From: Oscillospiraceae bacterium
GTDB lineage: Bacteria; Bacillota; Clostridia; Oscillospirales; Oscillospiraceae
DNA length: 64,000 bases
Reading direction: 5' to 3'
Assembly (NCBI GenBank): GCA_020025515.1
Contig: JAHHRZ010000006.1
Coordinates: 43,150 to 107,149, forward strand
Positions 16,906-26,102 of the stretch are shown here, piece after piece (the first letter of the stretch is position 1; every line of letters begins with the position of its first letter). A model generated the notes under the pieces. It was not told where the DNA came from and ran no database searches. It saw only the letters and a program-made list of their open reading frames with translations. A program made the position numbers and the translations under genes.

Positions 16906-18051
16906 ATGGATCTTATGAAAAAGCTAACCACCGCCGCCTGCTGGTGCCTCAGTCTGGCGCTGCCGGTGAAAAAGAACCGGGTGATCTTTTGCAGCTACTA
17001 TGGCCGGGGATATTCCGATAACCCCAAGGCCATCGCCCAGGCCATGCTGGACATGGGCACCGATGCAGAGCTGATTTGGCTGCTGAAAAATCCGGAGGAT
17101 GCCAAGTCCCTGCCCGCAGGCATTACGCCCTGCCCTTATGACTCTGCCAAGCGGATTTGGGCTTTGGCGACTGCCAAGGTCTGGGTGGACAACTGCCGAA
17201 AGTACGACCGGTTCAAAAAGAAAAATCAGTACTATTTGCAGACCTGGCACGGATTTCCCCTGAAGCGGATCGAAAAGGACGCTCTGGATTCTCTGGCTCC
17301 GGACTTTGAAAAGGGCGCCGTCAAAGACTCCCGGCACACGGACCTTCTGCTCTCCAACAGCGCCCACTCCACCACGGTTCTGCGCCGGGCCTACTGGTAT
17401 GACGGCGCCATTGGACAGTATGGTTCTCCCAGAAACGATGTGTTCTTCCATCCCCAGCCCAATGTGCGGGAAACGGTTCTGAACCACTTTGGTCTGGATG
17501 CACAGCGGAAGATTCTGCTCTACGCTCCCACCTTTCGGGCGGATCATTCCATCGAAGCTTACCGCATCGGGATGGAGCAGGCGCTAAACGCCTGTGAGCG
17601 GCGATTTGGCGGCACTTGGACCGGGCTGGTGCGTTTACACCCCAATGTGGCTTCCCAGTCTGACGGGCTGTTCCAGTACGATGAGGGGCGCATCCTGGAT
17701 GCCACCTCTTACCCGGATATGCAGGAGCTTCTGAGCTGTGCCGATCTTCTGATTACAGACTATTCCTCTTCCATGTTTGACTATGCCCTGAGCCGCCGGC
17801 CCTGCATCCAGTTTGCCCTGGATCTGGACTGCTACCGCAAGGACCGCAACTTCTATTTCCCTCTGGATCAGCTGCCCTTCCCTCTGGCCACCACCAACGG
17901 GGAGCTGGAAGAAAAGATCCTGCATTTTGACGAAGAGGCCTATCTCACCCGTTGGGACCATTTCCGCTCCACCCAGTCCTTCTATGAAGACGGAAACGCC
18001 TCCAAGCGCTGCGCCCGATGGATTGAAGATCGCATCAACGGAAAGGATTGA
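16906..18051 (+). CDS. CDP-glycerol glycerophosphotransferase family protein (TagB/TagF-like)
   Basis: A 381-residue protein of the CDP-glycerol glycerophosphotransferase family, which transfers glycerol-3-phosphate from CDP-glycerol onto a teichoic acid primer, polymer or sugar. Family landmarks are visible: YLQTWHGFPLKRI near residue 110, LLYAPTFR near 206, and LITDYSSSMFDYALSRRP near 282. The length is nearer to TagB-type primases and sugar-modifying transferases than to long TagF polymerases, so it may add one or a few glycerol-phosphates. AGGAGG at about 16891-16896 drives the ATG. It is followed by tagD, which supplies its donor. Confidence 0.88.
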   Translation: MDLMKKLTTAACWCLSLALPVKKNRVIFCSYYGRGYSDNPKAIAQAMLDMGTDAELIWLLKNPEDAKSLPAGITPCPYDSAKRIWALATAKVWVDNCRKYDRFKKKNQYYLQTWHGFPLKRIEKDALDSLAPDFEKGAVKDSRHTDLLLSNSAHSTTVLRRAYWYDGAIGQYGSPRNDVFFHPQPNVRETVLNHFGLDAQRKILLYAPTFRADHSIEAYRIGMEQALNACERRFGGTWTGLVRLHPNVASQSDGLFQYDEGRILDATSYPDMQELLSCADLLITDYSSSMFDYALSRRPCIQFALDLDCYRKDRNFYFPLDQLPFPLATTNGELEEKILHFDEEAYLTRWDHFRSTQSFYEDGNASKRCARWIEDRINGKD

Positions 18052-18056
18052 ATATT

Positions 18057-18449
18057 TTGAGACGAGTAATTACCTATGGCACCTTTGACCTGCTGCACTA
18101 TGGTCACATCAACCTCCTGCGCCGGGCCAAGGCCCAGGGGGACTATCTGGTGGTGGCTCTGTCCACCGATGAATTCAACTGGAACCAGAAACAGAAGAAA
18201 AGCTATTTCTCCTATGAAGAGCGCAAGGCCATGCTGGAGGCCATCCGCTATGTGGATCTGGTCATTCCCGAAGAAAACTGGGACCAGAAGAAAACCGATG
18301 TGGAAAAATACAACATCGATGTCTTTGTTATGGGCGATGACTGGGAAGGCAAATTTGACTTTCTCAAGGACCAGTGCGAAGTGGTCTATCTCCCCCGCAC
18401 CCCGGAAATCTCCACCACTAAAATCAAAGCAGAGCTGCACACCAAATAA
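18057..18449 (+). CDS. tagD: Glycerol-3-phosphate cytidylyltransferase
   Basis: A 130-residue TagD/TarD enzyme making CDP-glycerol from CTP and glycerol-3-phosphate. The nucleotidyltransferase signature GTFDLLHYGHINLL and the C-terminal STTKI are intact, as are VMGDDWEGKFDFL and VVYLPRTPEIST. I choose TTG at 18057: AAAGGA (18042-18047) is then 9 nt away and the product begins RRVITYGTFD as in known TagD; the alternative TTG at 18048 abuts the Shine-Dalgarno. It overlaps nothing and closes the operon before a strong terminator. Confidence 0.93.
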   Translation: MRRVITYGTFDLLHYGHINLLRRAKAQGDYLVVALSTDEFNWNQKQKKSYFSYEERKAMLEAIRYVDLVIPEENWDQKKTDVEKYNIDVFVMGDDWEGKFDFLKDQCEVVYLPRTPEISTTKIKAELHTK

Positions 18450-18505
18450 AATAGGAAGCCTGCCGCAGCATGCGGTTAAACTCTGTATTCCAAGCATTGA
18501 AAAAT

Positions 18506-18550
18506 ATCCGGAGAACCCAGGACTCAGCCTGGGTTCTCCGGATCTCTTTT
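18506..18550. terminator. Bidirectional terminator between tagD and the subtilase gene
   Basis: A perfect 16-bp inverted repeat (18506-18521 with 18528-18543, arms ATCCGGAGAACCCAGG / CCTGGGTTCTCCGGAT) with a 6-nt loop. CTCTTTTTT follows on the plus strand, and ATTTTTC follows on the minus strand. It can stop both convergent transcripts. Confidence 0.92.
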
Positions 18551-18574
18551 TTGTTCTTTCGTTCCATTGGGAAG

Positions 18575-18615
18575 CATCCCAAGTCCCTGCTTTTCTGGTG
18601 CACAGACTTGGGATG
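18575..18615. repeat. Inverted repeat in the tagD-subtilase gap
   Basis: CATCCCAAGTC (18575-18585) and GACTTGGGATG (18605-18615) form a perfect 11-bp stem with a 19-nt loop. No T-run follows on either strand, so it is not a standard terminator. It may protect the 3' end of the subtilase transcript. Confidence 0.6.
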
Positions 18616-18649
18616 GGGCTGTTTTCACCCAAGCCCAGGAACACTAAAA

Positions 18650-21600
18650 TCAGTAAAGGAAGAGGCTGTTTACAATAATACCGGAACCGATCTCATACAT
18701 GGGATTTGCCCAGGCGTTGCCCAGACCAACCTGACACAGAACGGATTCGTGACCGGCTGCGGGGTCATAATATGCGCTGCGCAGGTCTCGGATGCCATAG
18801 AAGCTTCCGGTCAGTTCATCCTTCATGAGACTGCGGCCGCCGTCAAAGTCTCCCCAATACTGGGCAAAGATTGCATACTGTACGGGCAGCGTTTCACCGC
18901 TGGGGTCCACACGGGTCAGCATACCGGCGGTAAAGCCGTCCACGAAGAAGAGTTCTCCCCTGTGACAGAGCAACCCGGCAGGGCGGTATTCAGGACTTCG
19001 GAGCACCCGGTTTGTGATCTCCCCGGTAGCAGGATCTACTTCTGCTATCATTCCCATAAAGGAGTCCAGATACTTGGAAACATTGTAGGCCTCCATCGTT
19101 ACATAGAGCTTTCCGGTTTCCCCGTCCCAAGCCATATCGATTGCCTGATAGGGCTTTTCTACCGTATAGCTGGTATCTTCTCCCTTGACCCAGGTATCCT
19201 GTGCCTTTAACATCTCGGTGAGACCATGAATGCCATTTCCCAGCTTGGTACGCTCAAAGGTTTCCGGATCAATGCGATAGAAGTATCCTTCCTTGTCGTA
19301 GGAGTAGAGCACATCGCCGGCCAGCACGGATGCGGCAATGGGTGCCTCCTCCGGAGCATCGTCCCGGAGAACGGTTACCTTGCCCTTATCGTCAAAGGTA
19401 ATCCACTGGGTATTGCTTTCGTCATAGCCATAGAATTTCCGCTCATGATCCAGAACGGTAACGATGCAGGTGTCACTCTGTCCCTGGGGCGTGGTTGCGG
19501 TGATGGTTGCGGTACCAACCGCCACGGGGGTGATGGTGCCGTCGGCGGATACGGTTGCAACTTCTTCATTGTCAGAGCTCCAGGTGAGGGTTTGGTCCAC
19601 GCTGCCGACGCTGATGGGAAGGACGGTGGCGGTGAGGCTCATATCCGTTCCAACCACGGCGGCGGTCTTCTCCGGCAGGCGCACGCCCATTGTCTGCACC
19701 GTTTCGGGAACCTGAGGCTCAGTTTCGGGGATGGAGTAGAGAGAGGTCACTGTGATTCCCTTGCCTACCATGGGGCCTCGGTCTCCATCGATGGTGCCCA
19801 GCTTTTTGGCAGTGCCGGTGGTGGGGTCAACCTCCACCAGGTTGGAGCTGAAGTCGTTGGACTGTGACCAGTAGATGGTGTCATTGTTCCAGTCGTAGTG
19901 CATAGACTGATAGGTGGTGCCCCTCAAACCGGTGGGACCAACCTCTGTCCGTTCTCCGGTGGATTTGTTCAGGGTGTACAACATTCCACGGGTATCTGCC
20001 CCGTAGAGAACGCCTTCTTCATCGCAGGCCAGGGTAATTACATCGGTACCCGTGTCTCCCACCACTGTAAAGGTGCCGTCGGTCAGGTTCATCTGCGCCA
20101 GTGCCCCCTGGTAGTTTTCATCCATGATAATGGCAAACATGGCTCCGGTGGTGTAGTCAAAGGCCATGTCCCTCACATACATGGAAGTCTGGTGCAGCAC
20201 TTCGTAGGAGAAGGTGGCAGGGTCTACCCGCAAGGTATAGAACATAAAGTCCACATTACTCTGCCCAAAGGCGTAAATGTAGCCGTCATAGTAGGCACCG
20301 GCGAAAATGACAAGATCCCCAAATCCTGCCAGAAGCTCACTGTCCCCAGGCCGCAGGATGGGCAGTCTGCCCCAGGCATTGATCTCATTGCCCACCATAC
20401 CATCGCCATAGTCCCAACCATAGAATCCAAAGAGACTTCCAAGATCAGGAGTAACCACAATCTGCGCCGTAACAGGTGCCAGACCGGGAACGGTCACGGT
20501 AAGGGTGGTTTCACCGGCCTTGTGCGCCGTAATCAGACCGTCTTGGGATACGGTTGCAATGGACTCGTCCTGTGTTGCATAGGAGGGCTTGCAGGTGGCG
20601 TTCCACGGCTCCAGAGACAGCGGAATTTGAACTTCGTCAAATTCAATCATCTCAAAGCGCTCCGGGATGGATACTGCGGTGGGATCCACCACAGGAACCG
20701 GAGGCTCTTTGCGGACCGGCTGTACCAGAGCGGTGTTGTGGGCACTTCTCTTCTGCCCAGCCACAAAACCGGTGGTGATAATCTCAATGTGCTCCATGTC
20801 GGACACATCAATCCAGTGAATCTGGTTGTGTTCATCGGCCCACAGGATTCCCTCGTTTTCCAGGGAGTACAGCATGGAAGTGGGGCTGCCATTGGGTGCC
20901 AGTTCCTCGGGGACGAACGCTCTTGCGGTTTCCACAAGAACCTCCCCGGAAAGCCGGGCACGCACCAGAGCAGGGACCCATTGGTTGGGATCCGTCACCA
21001 GGAAGTAGAAGTTCCCTGCTTCATCAATGGCCATACCGCCAAAGGCACTGCCCATGGTGCTGTCCAGGGTCTGAACCTTGGCCAACTCCGCCGTGAGCGG
21101 ATTCACCCGGTTCAGCGTATATTCTTCCTCCCAGGTTGCCGGGTTAAACGCAGTGGTGAGGGCGTACAGAAATCCATCGGCATAGTTGAAGGCCATCGCT
21201 GTCACCTTCTGGTCGGTGGTGCCAATCTCATGACCGTTCATGGTCTTGGGATCCAGCTGATAGAAGGTGGATTTGCACAGGATTTCTCCGGTCTCGGGGT
21301 TTTCTTCCTCTGCACAGTCAAAGGCATAAACAGAGCCGTTGTAGTAGGCCGCAGCGCTCATGGGGGCACTCTTCACGGTGTCTGCCATCCCATAAGCCTT
21401 TTGGGGCATTCCCGCTCCCAGAGTGACCCACTGCTCCGCCCTGTTGTTATACAGCATCACGGAGCCTTTCACATTGTTGACGGAAACCTTGCAGGAGGTC
21501 TCCATCTCCCCGATCTTGGCGGTAATGTTGGCAACGCCAACCCCCTTGGCCTCTACCACACCTCCATGGACGGTTGCCACTGCCTCGTTGTCCGAAGACC

Positions 21601-24600
21601 ATACCGCTTCGTCCAGCCGTGCATAGTAGGGCTGAGGCAGGCAGCTCAGTGCCACCGTCTCGCCTTCGGTCAGGAATGCCTGATCCTTGGACATGGTCAG
21701 ACCGGTTGGCTCGGTGTCCATGGGAAACAGATCTCTGCCGCAATCCCAGGGCTTGAAGAGCCCACACATTTCGCCGTTGTCCATGGTAGATACCATGGAC
21801 AGGGCATTGCCGCTTTCCTTGTCCAGCTCCATGAAATAGGAGCGGCCTGCCTTGCCCTGATAACCGGCCCAATAGAGCTTGTTGGTCTCATGGTCCACGG
21901 TCATGGACTGTGCATAGGCAGGATAGTAGCCCGTTGCACCGGCATAGGCCGTGGCGGTCATGGTCTCCACATCGATGGTGTGGAGGGTGCCGCCTGCAAT
22001 ATCAATGGCATAGAGAATGCCGTCGTTGTCGCAAGCCAGCGTCAGAAGCTGGGTCTTATTGTGGTCAATGCCCTGGATGATGCCCAGATCCGTGACCGCA
22101 CCTGTGAGATAGTCAACGCGCATCAGGTGGCCGCCCTCTTTCTCCTGGAGCTCATCCGTCAAAACATACAGCGTGTCTGTGGTGTAATCAAAGGCCATAT
22201 CCAAAGCGGAATAGGTCTTCTGATTCCACGCATTGGTCCCTGCTTTCAGCGTTCCCAGTTTGGTCCGGTCCCAGCTTCCGGCCTTCATGGTGAAAATCTC
22301 ACTGTTGGAATCGATGCCGATGATGTAGCCGTCCAGATACTCCGCTGCGGACACCACCGATTCCATGCTCTCATACCGATCGGTATGGCGGCGCATTTCG
22401 TCTGCGGTTTCAAAGGAGTACCAGCCATTGAGCTGGTCGGTAGTAAAGAGATAGCCGTTGATTTCCCGGGTGCTGTAACGGCGGTAGCCATAGAAGGCAT
22501 CGGGATTGATGTTCTGCGCCCCGGCAAAGTTGATCTCATAGAAGCTTTCGTTGCAGCCATAGTCACAGACCGCAATCTGGAAGGATGCGTCGTATTCGGA
22601 TACATCCAGACGAATCAGCTGCTTTTCGCCGGGTACATCCTCTACCGAAACATAGGAATATGCTTCTCCGGCCATGGTCATGGGAACCACTGCTGCAATG
22701 CCATAGTTATCCGAGACAAAGAACTCCAGATAACGGCTGTCCGTGTAGGGATTGTAGAGGAAGGCAATCTCATCGGTATACAGCACGGGCTTCTCCGTAT
22801 CCACCACCATATCAATGGTCATGCTTTCGTCCAAATCTTCCTGATCCGCATGACCATCCCTTAGATCCCCGTCATCCAGGTAGGCATCCACGGTGAGATG
22901 AATCTTATCGTTGTTCTTCACCATGTATTGCCCGTCTTCATCCAGGAAGTCAAAGACCTCGCACACATCGCCGTAGATAAAGGGCAGGCACACGCCAAAG
23001 GCGTTGTTATAGTAACTTTTACGGGCATTGCGAGCCTGCTCCCGGAAGAGCGGATTGCCTGCATCGTCGGTCCAGGTGAAGTCCATCACCTTTGCACCAC
23101 GGAGCATACTCAGATAGATCTCGTCAACCTGATCCAGATAGCCGTCCCCATTGGGGCTGAGGACATTGTGGGCCGGATCGTACGGTTCATACAGATAGGG
23201 GTTGATGCCCAGGTTGGAATGGGCGCCCTCACCGAAGTCGGTGAAAATCACATGCAGATAGCGGTTAAACTCCGCATCGGCACCACCTCTGCCCTCATAA
23301 TACCAGCCGGTATCAAAGACTCTCGGTTCGCTCCAGTCGCCGTAGAATCCCACAAAGGGCAGGCTCAGATTCCCCTGCTGGCCGTAAAGACGGACAAACC
23401 CCTCTACATAGATTCCGTTTTCATAATAGGTGTCCATGTACTGCTTATCTTCCTGGGAAAGGGTCACGCTCATGTACACCGTGGTGCTGCCGCCGGCAGG
23501 AACCGTCACCTGATCCAGAGCCGTAAAGCCGGCACAAATCTGCTCATACAGCATCTGCACATCGGCAGTGTCTACTACTGCGTCGCCATTGAGGTCGTAA
23601 CCGTCCTTCCCTTCGCCCCGTCCATTGACTGCGTCCAGAAACGCCTGAACATCCGCCTGATCCACCAGGCCGTCTTCGTTGTAGTCATACTGCTTGGGCA
23701 AGGGGCCATCCGCACTCTGGAAGGTAACGGAGGCATCCAGATTTTTGGAGCTTTCGCTCATAAACAGGTAGCCCTGATCCTCATAGGACAGATCCACCTG
23801 ATCGGTCAGTGCCGAACCATCCAGTGTGTAGGTTATTTCCTGGTCCGACAGATTGTTGATTTCAAAGGAAGCCCGGTACACACCTGCACGGTTGTCATCG
23901 TCTCCAAAGGAAATCTTGGGGGTATCCCCATTTACCGTGAGGTAAGCGGGAGAAGTGACGGCACGATACACATTGGCAACACCGGATCCTTGTTTTCTGG
24001 GGGAATACAGAATGCCGGTAGGCTCTACGGCAGGCTCCGCCGTGCTCATAATCAGAGCTTCTGCCACTGTGTGCATCTGTGCTTCGGACAGGTGGGGATA
24101 CACGGTATGCAGGTGCTGCAATACCAGTGCGCTCATACCTGCAATGTGGGGGCAGGCCATGGAGGTACCGGACATGGTGCCGTACTTCCCATTGCCAATG
24201 CTGGAATAGATATTGCCGCCGGGGGCCGTGACATCGGGATTCAGCTGCAAATCCGGGGTAACGCCCCAGGAGGAGAAATCACTGAGCTGTCCGGCCGTGG
24301 AGCTGTCAACGCCGATCAGATCCTCCATAGGTCTGACTTCCAGAACGCCTACGCCGTCTTCTCCCGCCGCATTTTGGAGGATCGCCCCGTCCGCTTTGCT
24401 CACAAATGCATTGGGAAGCTGCTTGGCATCCATCATGTTAATCAAAGGGCCAACTACATTGTCGTAGACAATACAGCCAATGGCACCGTATTTCTTTGCA
24501 TTGGTCTGCTTATCCACAAAGGTTACAGGGGTCAAAGGGTCCCATGAGCCACGGGATACCACGGCGATTTTCCCCTTTACATCCACCTTTGCAAAGTCCT

Positions 24601-26089
24601 CTGGGCTGCCGTAGCCGGGAACCATCACATATTCCCGTTCCTCTCCGGCAAGACCTGTAAAGGGCATGGCGCCCATGTCGGTGAATGCCACTTTCTCCCC
24701 GGCAACGGTGAGGTAATTGAGCATAATGGTGGTGTTTTCGGAACTGGCCACGCCGGTGGCACCGATATAAGTTGCAGGAGAGGATACCAGACCAATATCG
24801 GGGTCTTTGGTCAGGTTTTTATTGGTGCCATAGCCATTCATGTTGGCTGCTGAATTGGAGTTGCCTACGGCAATGGCTGCAATCATATCACTGTCCAGAA
24901 TCTTGCCGTAAATTTCATTGATGGACTCGCCCTCGTCGCAGAAGCCGGCGGGAGCACCCAGAGACAAGTTGACGGCATCCACATTCAGTCGATAGCAGTC
25001 TTCCAGCGCCGCGGCAATGTCATCGAAATAAGCACCGCCGTTCTTGCCGAAGACCTTCATTACCAGAAGCTGTGCATCCGGAGCCACGCCTACCACAGGT
25101 GTGGTGTCCAGAGGGTTGGCGGTGACGATGCCGGAAACATGGGTACCGTGGTCGCCCTGGTTGTCGTGGTCGTGGGTCACATCCAGATCGCTGTCCACAT
25201 AGTTAAAGGCATAAGGTACCTTTTCGCTGCGGTAGAGCTTTTCTGCCGTCAGCTTCAGGGTGCTGGTCCGGGTGTAACGCTGATAGGCATTGAGCGTAGT
25301 GAGAACAGACGCTACCTCCTCTTGCTCCAGACTCCGATCCGTCTTGGCCGGTGCATCGGCAAAGGAGGGATGATCCAGATCCAGTCCGGTGTCGATGACC
25401 GCCACACGCATCCCCTGTCCCGTATACCCCAGATTTTCCCAGGTAAGAGCGGAACCAAAATGGTCCTTGGTGGAGTTCATGCTGGGATCCGCCACATGAC
25501 CCATGGCGGGCATGGTTTCAGGAACCTCGTAGCGCTCTGCTGCAAAGGCGGATTTTACATTGGGAATCTGCCGGATCTGCTCCAGCGCTTCATAGGGGAC
25601 TTCCACAGAAAAGCCGTTAAACGCCACATTGTACTGATACCGAACCTCCAGATCCATACCCGTCCGTGCTTCCATCTCCTCCAGGGTCTGGGTCTGGAGC
25701 TGGGTCATCGTCTGAACCCTTTCGGAAACCTCTGTGCCGTTGGAGGCAATCTGAGTGGTTGTGTAGCCCTGCTCCAGAAGACCGGGCTGTTCCAGAACCA
25801 CCACAAGCCGAACGGTTTCCTCCTTGGCGAACCGCTCCATGGTCTTTTGGGCGGTCTCATTTTTCTTGAGATCCACGCCGGGATGTTCAATTTCTTTCAC
25901 GGTGACATTCCCGGTGTTTTCCACAGGCTCTTGCTCAGCAAGTTCCGGGGATACCCTGGCTTGCTGGGTCTGTTCTTCTCCCAGGATGGGGCTGTTTTCC
26001 GTTTCCGCTGCCTGCACTCTTCCGGGCAGAAGGGTAAGGAGCATACATGCTGCCAGCAGCAGAGAGAACAATCGCTTCATCTGTTTCAT
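18650..26089 (-). CDS. Giant secreted subtilisin-like protease with dockerin, Ig-like and beta-propeller-like modules
   Basis: A 2479-residue exported S8 peptidase. A signal peptide (about 1-27) is followed by an I9-type propeptide (about 85-190). The catalytic triad is complete: Asp233 (VAVIDTGLDLDHP), His317 (DHGTHVSGI) and Ser643 (MSGTSMACPH), with a PA-type insert near 450-560, as in lactocepin/C5a-peptidase relatives. An Fn3-like region follows. A dockerin with two calcium loops lies at about 800-855 (DYNEDGLVDQAD, DLNGDAVVDTAD). The C-terminal half alternates repeat-rich, propeller-like segments (near 1190-1450, 1540-1800, 1885-2120, 2216-2479) with three Big_2-type Ig domains (near 1463, 1806, 2136). 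There is no LPXTG or SLH anchor of its own. AAGGGGG lies 8 nt before ATG. It starts 13 bp after the cohesin-SLH gene, so the two should share a transcript. Confidence 0.92.
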   Translation of the reverse strand: MKQMKRLFSLLLAACMLLTLLPGRVQAAETENSPILGEEQTQQARVSPELAEQEPVENTGNVTVKEIEHPGVDLKKNETAQKTMERFAKEETVRLVVVLEQPGLLEQGYTTTQIASNGTEVSERVQTMTQLQTQTLEEMEARTGMDLEVRYQYNVAFNGFSVEVPYEALEQIRQIPNVKSAFAAERYEVPETMPAMGHVADPSMNSTKDHFGSALTWENLGYTGQGMRVAVIDTGLDLDHPSFADAPAKTDRSLEQEEVASVLTTLNAYQRYTRTSTLKLTAEKLYRSEKVPYAFNYVDSDLDVTHDHDNQGDHGTHVSGIVTANPLDTTPVVGVAPDAQLLVMKVFGKNGGAYFDDIAAALEDCYRLNVDAVNLSLGAPAGFCDEGESINEIYGKILDSDMIAAIAVGNSNSAANMNGYGTNKNLTKDPDIGLVSSPATYIGATGVASSENTTIMLNYLTVAGEKVAFTDMGAMPFTGLAGEEREYVMVPGYGSPEDFAKVDVKGKIAVVSRGSWDPLTPVTFVDKQTNAKKYGAIGCIVYDNVVGPLINMMDAKQLPNAFVSKADGAILQNAAGEDGVGVLEVRPMEDLIGVDSSTAGQLSDFSSWGVTPDLQLNPDVTAPGGNIYSSIGNGKYGTMSGTSMACPHIAGMSALVLQHLHTVYPHLSEAQMHTVAEALIMSTAEPAVEPTGILYSPRKQGSGVANVYRAVTSPAYLTVNGDTPKISFGDDDNRAGVYRASFEINNLSDQEITYTLDGSALTDQVDLSYEDQGYLFMSESSKNLDASVTFQSADGPLPKQYDYNEDGLVDQADVQAFLDAVNGRGEGKDGYDLNGDAVVDTADVQMLYEQICAGFTALDQVTVPAGGSTTVYMSVTLSQEDKQYMDTYYENGIYVEGFVRLYGQQGNLSLPFVGFYGDWSEPRVFDTGWYYEGRGGADAEFNRYLHVIFTDFGEGAHSNLGINPYLYEPYDPAHNVLSPNGDGYLDQVDEIYLSMLRGAKVMDFTWTDDAGNPLFREQARNARKSYYNNAFGVCLPFIYGDVCEVFDFLDEDGQYMVKNNDKIHLTVDAYLDDGDLRDGHADQEDLDESMTIDMVVDTEKPVLYTDEIAFLYNPYTDSRYLEFFVSDNYGIAAVVPMTMAGEAYSYVSVEDVPGEKQLIRLDVSEYDASFQIAVCDYGCNESFYEINFAGAQNINPDAFYGYRRYSTREINGYLFTTDQLNGWYSFETADEMRRHTDRYESMESVVSAAEYLDGYIIGIDSNSEIFTMKAGSWDRTKLGTLKAGTNAWNQKTYSALDMAFDYTTDTLYVLTDELQEKEGGHLMRVDYLTGAVTDLGIIQGIDHNKTQLLTLACDNDGILYAIDIAGGTLHTIDVETMTATAYAGATGYYPAYAQSMTVDHETNKLYWAGYQGKAGRSYFMELDKESGNALSMVSTMDNGEMCGLFKPWDCGRDLFPMDTEPTGLTMSKDQAFLTEGETVALSCLPQPYYARLDEAVWSSDNEAVATVHGGVVEAKGVGVANITAKIGEMETSCKVSVNNVKGSVMLYNNRAEQWVTLGAGMPQKAYGMADTVKSAPMSAAAYYNGSVYAFDCAEEENPETGEILCKSTFYQLDPKTMNGHEIGTTDQKVTAMAFNYADGFLYALTTAFNPATWEEEYTLNRVNPLTAELAKVQTLDSTMGSAFGGMAIDEAGNFYFLVTDPNQWVPALVRARLSGEVLVETARAFVPEELAPNGSPTSMLYSLENEGILWADEHNQIHWIDVSDMEHIEIITTGFVAGQKRSAHNTALVQPVRKEPPVPVVDPTAVSIPERFEMIEFDEVQIPLSLEPWNATCKPSYATQDESIATVSQDGLITAHKAGETTLTVTVPGLAPVTAQIVVTPDLGSLFGFYGWDYGDGMVGNEINAWGRLPILRPGDSELLAGFGDLVIFAGAYYDGYIYAFGQSNVDFMFYTLRVDPATFSYEVLHQTSMYVRDMAFDYTTGAMFAIIMDENYQGALAQMNLTDGTFTVVGDTGTDVITLACDEEGVLYGADTRGMLYTLNKSTGERTEVGPTGLRGTTYQSMHYDWNNDTIYWSQSNDFSSNLVEVDPTTGTAKKLGTIDGDRGPMVGKGITVTSLYSIPETEPQVPETVQTMGVRLPEKTAAVVGTDMSLTATVLPISVGSVDQTLTWSSDNEEVATVSADGTITPVAVGTATITATTPQGQSDTCIVTVLDHERKFYGYDESNTQWITFDDKGKVTVLRDDAPEEAPIAASVLAGDVLYSYDKEGYFYRIDPETFERTKLGNGIHGLTEMLKAQDTWVKGEDTSYTVEKPYQAIDMAWDGETGKLYVTMEAYNVSKYLDSFMGMIAEVDPATGEITNRVLRSPEYRPAGLLCHRGELFFVDGFTAGMLTRVDPSGETLPVQYAIFAQYWGDFDGGRSLMKDELTGSFYGIRDLRSAYYDPAAGHESVLCQVGLGNAWANPMYEIGSGIIVNSLFLY

Positions 26090-26102
26090 CGCGCAAACCC
26101 CC

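Noticed and set aside
19898..22864. 988-codon open frame on the plus strand opposite the subtilase gene
   Set aside because: It is a shadow of the G/C-rich, repeat-rich subtilase coding sequence. It has no signal peptide, no domain that I recognise and no ribosome binding site, and is rich in His/Gly/Gln, as expected from reverse-frame reading.
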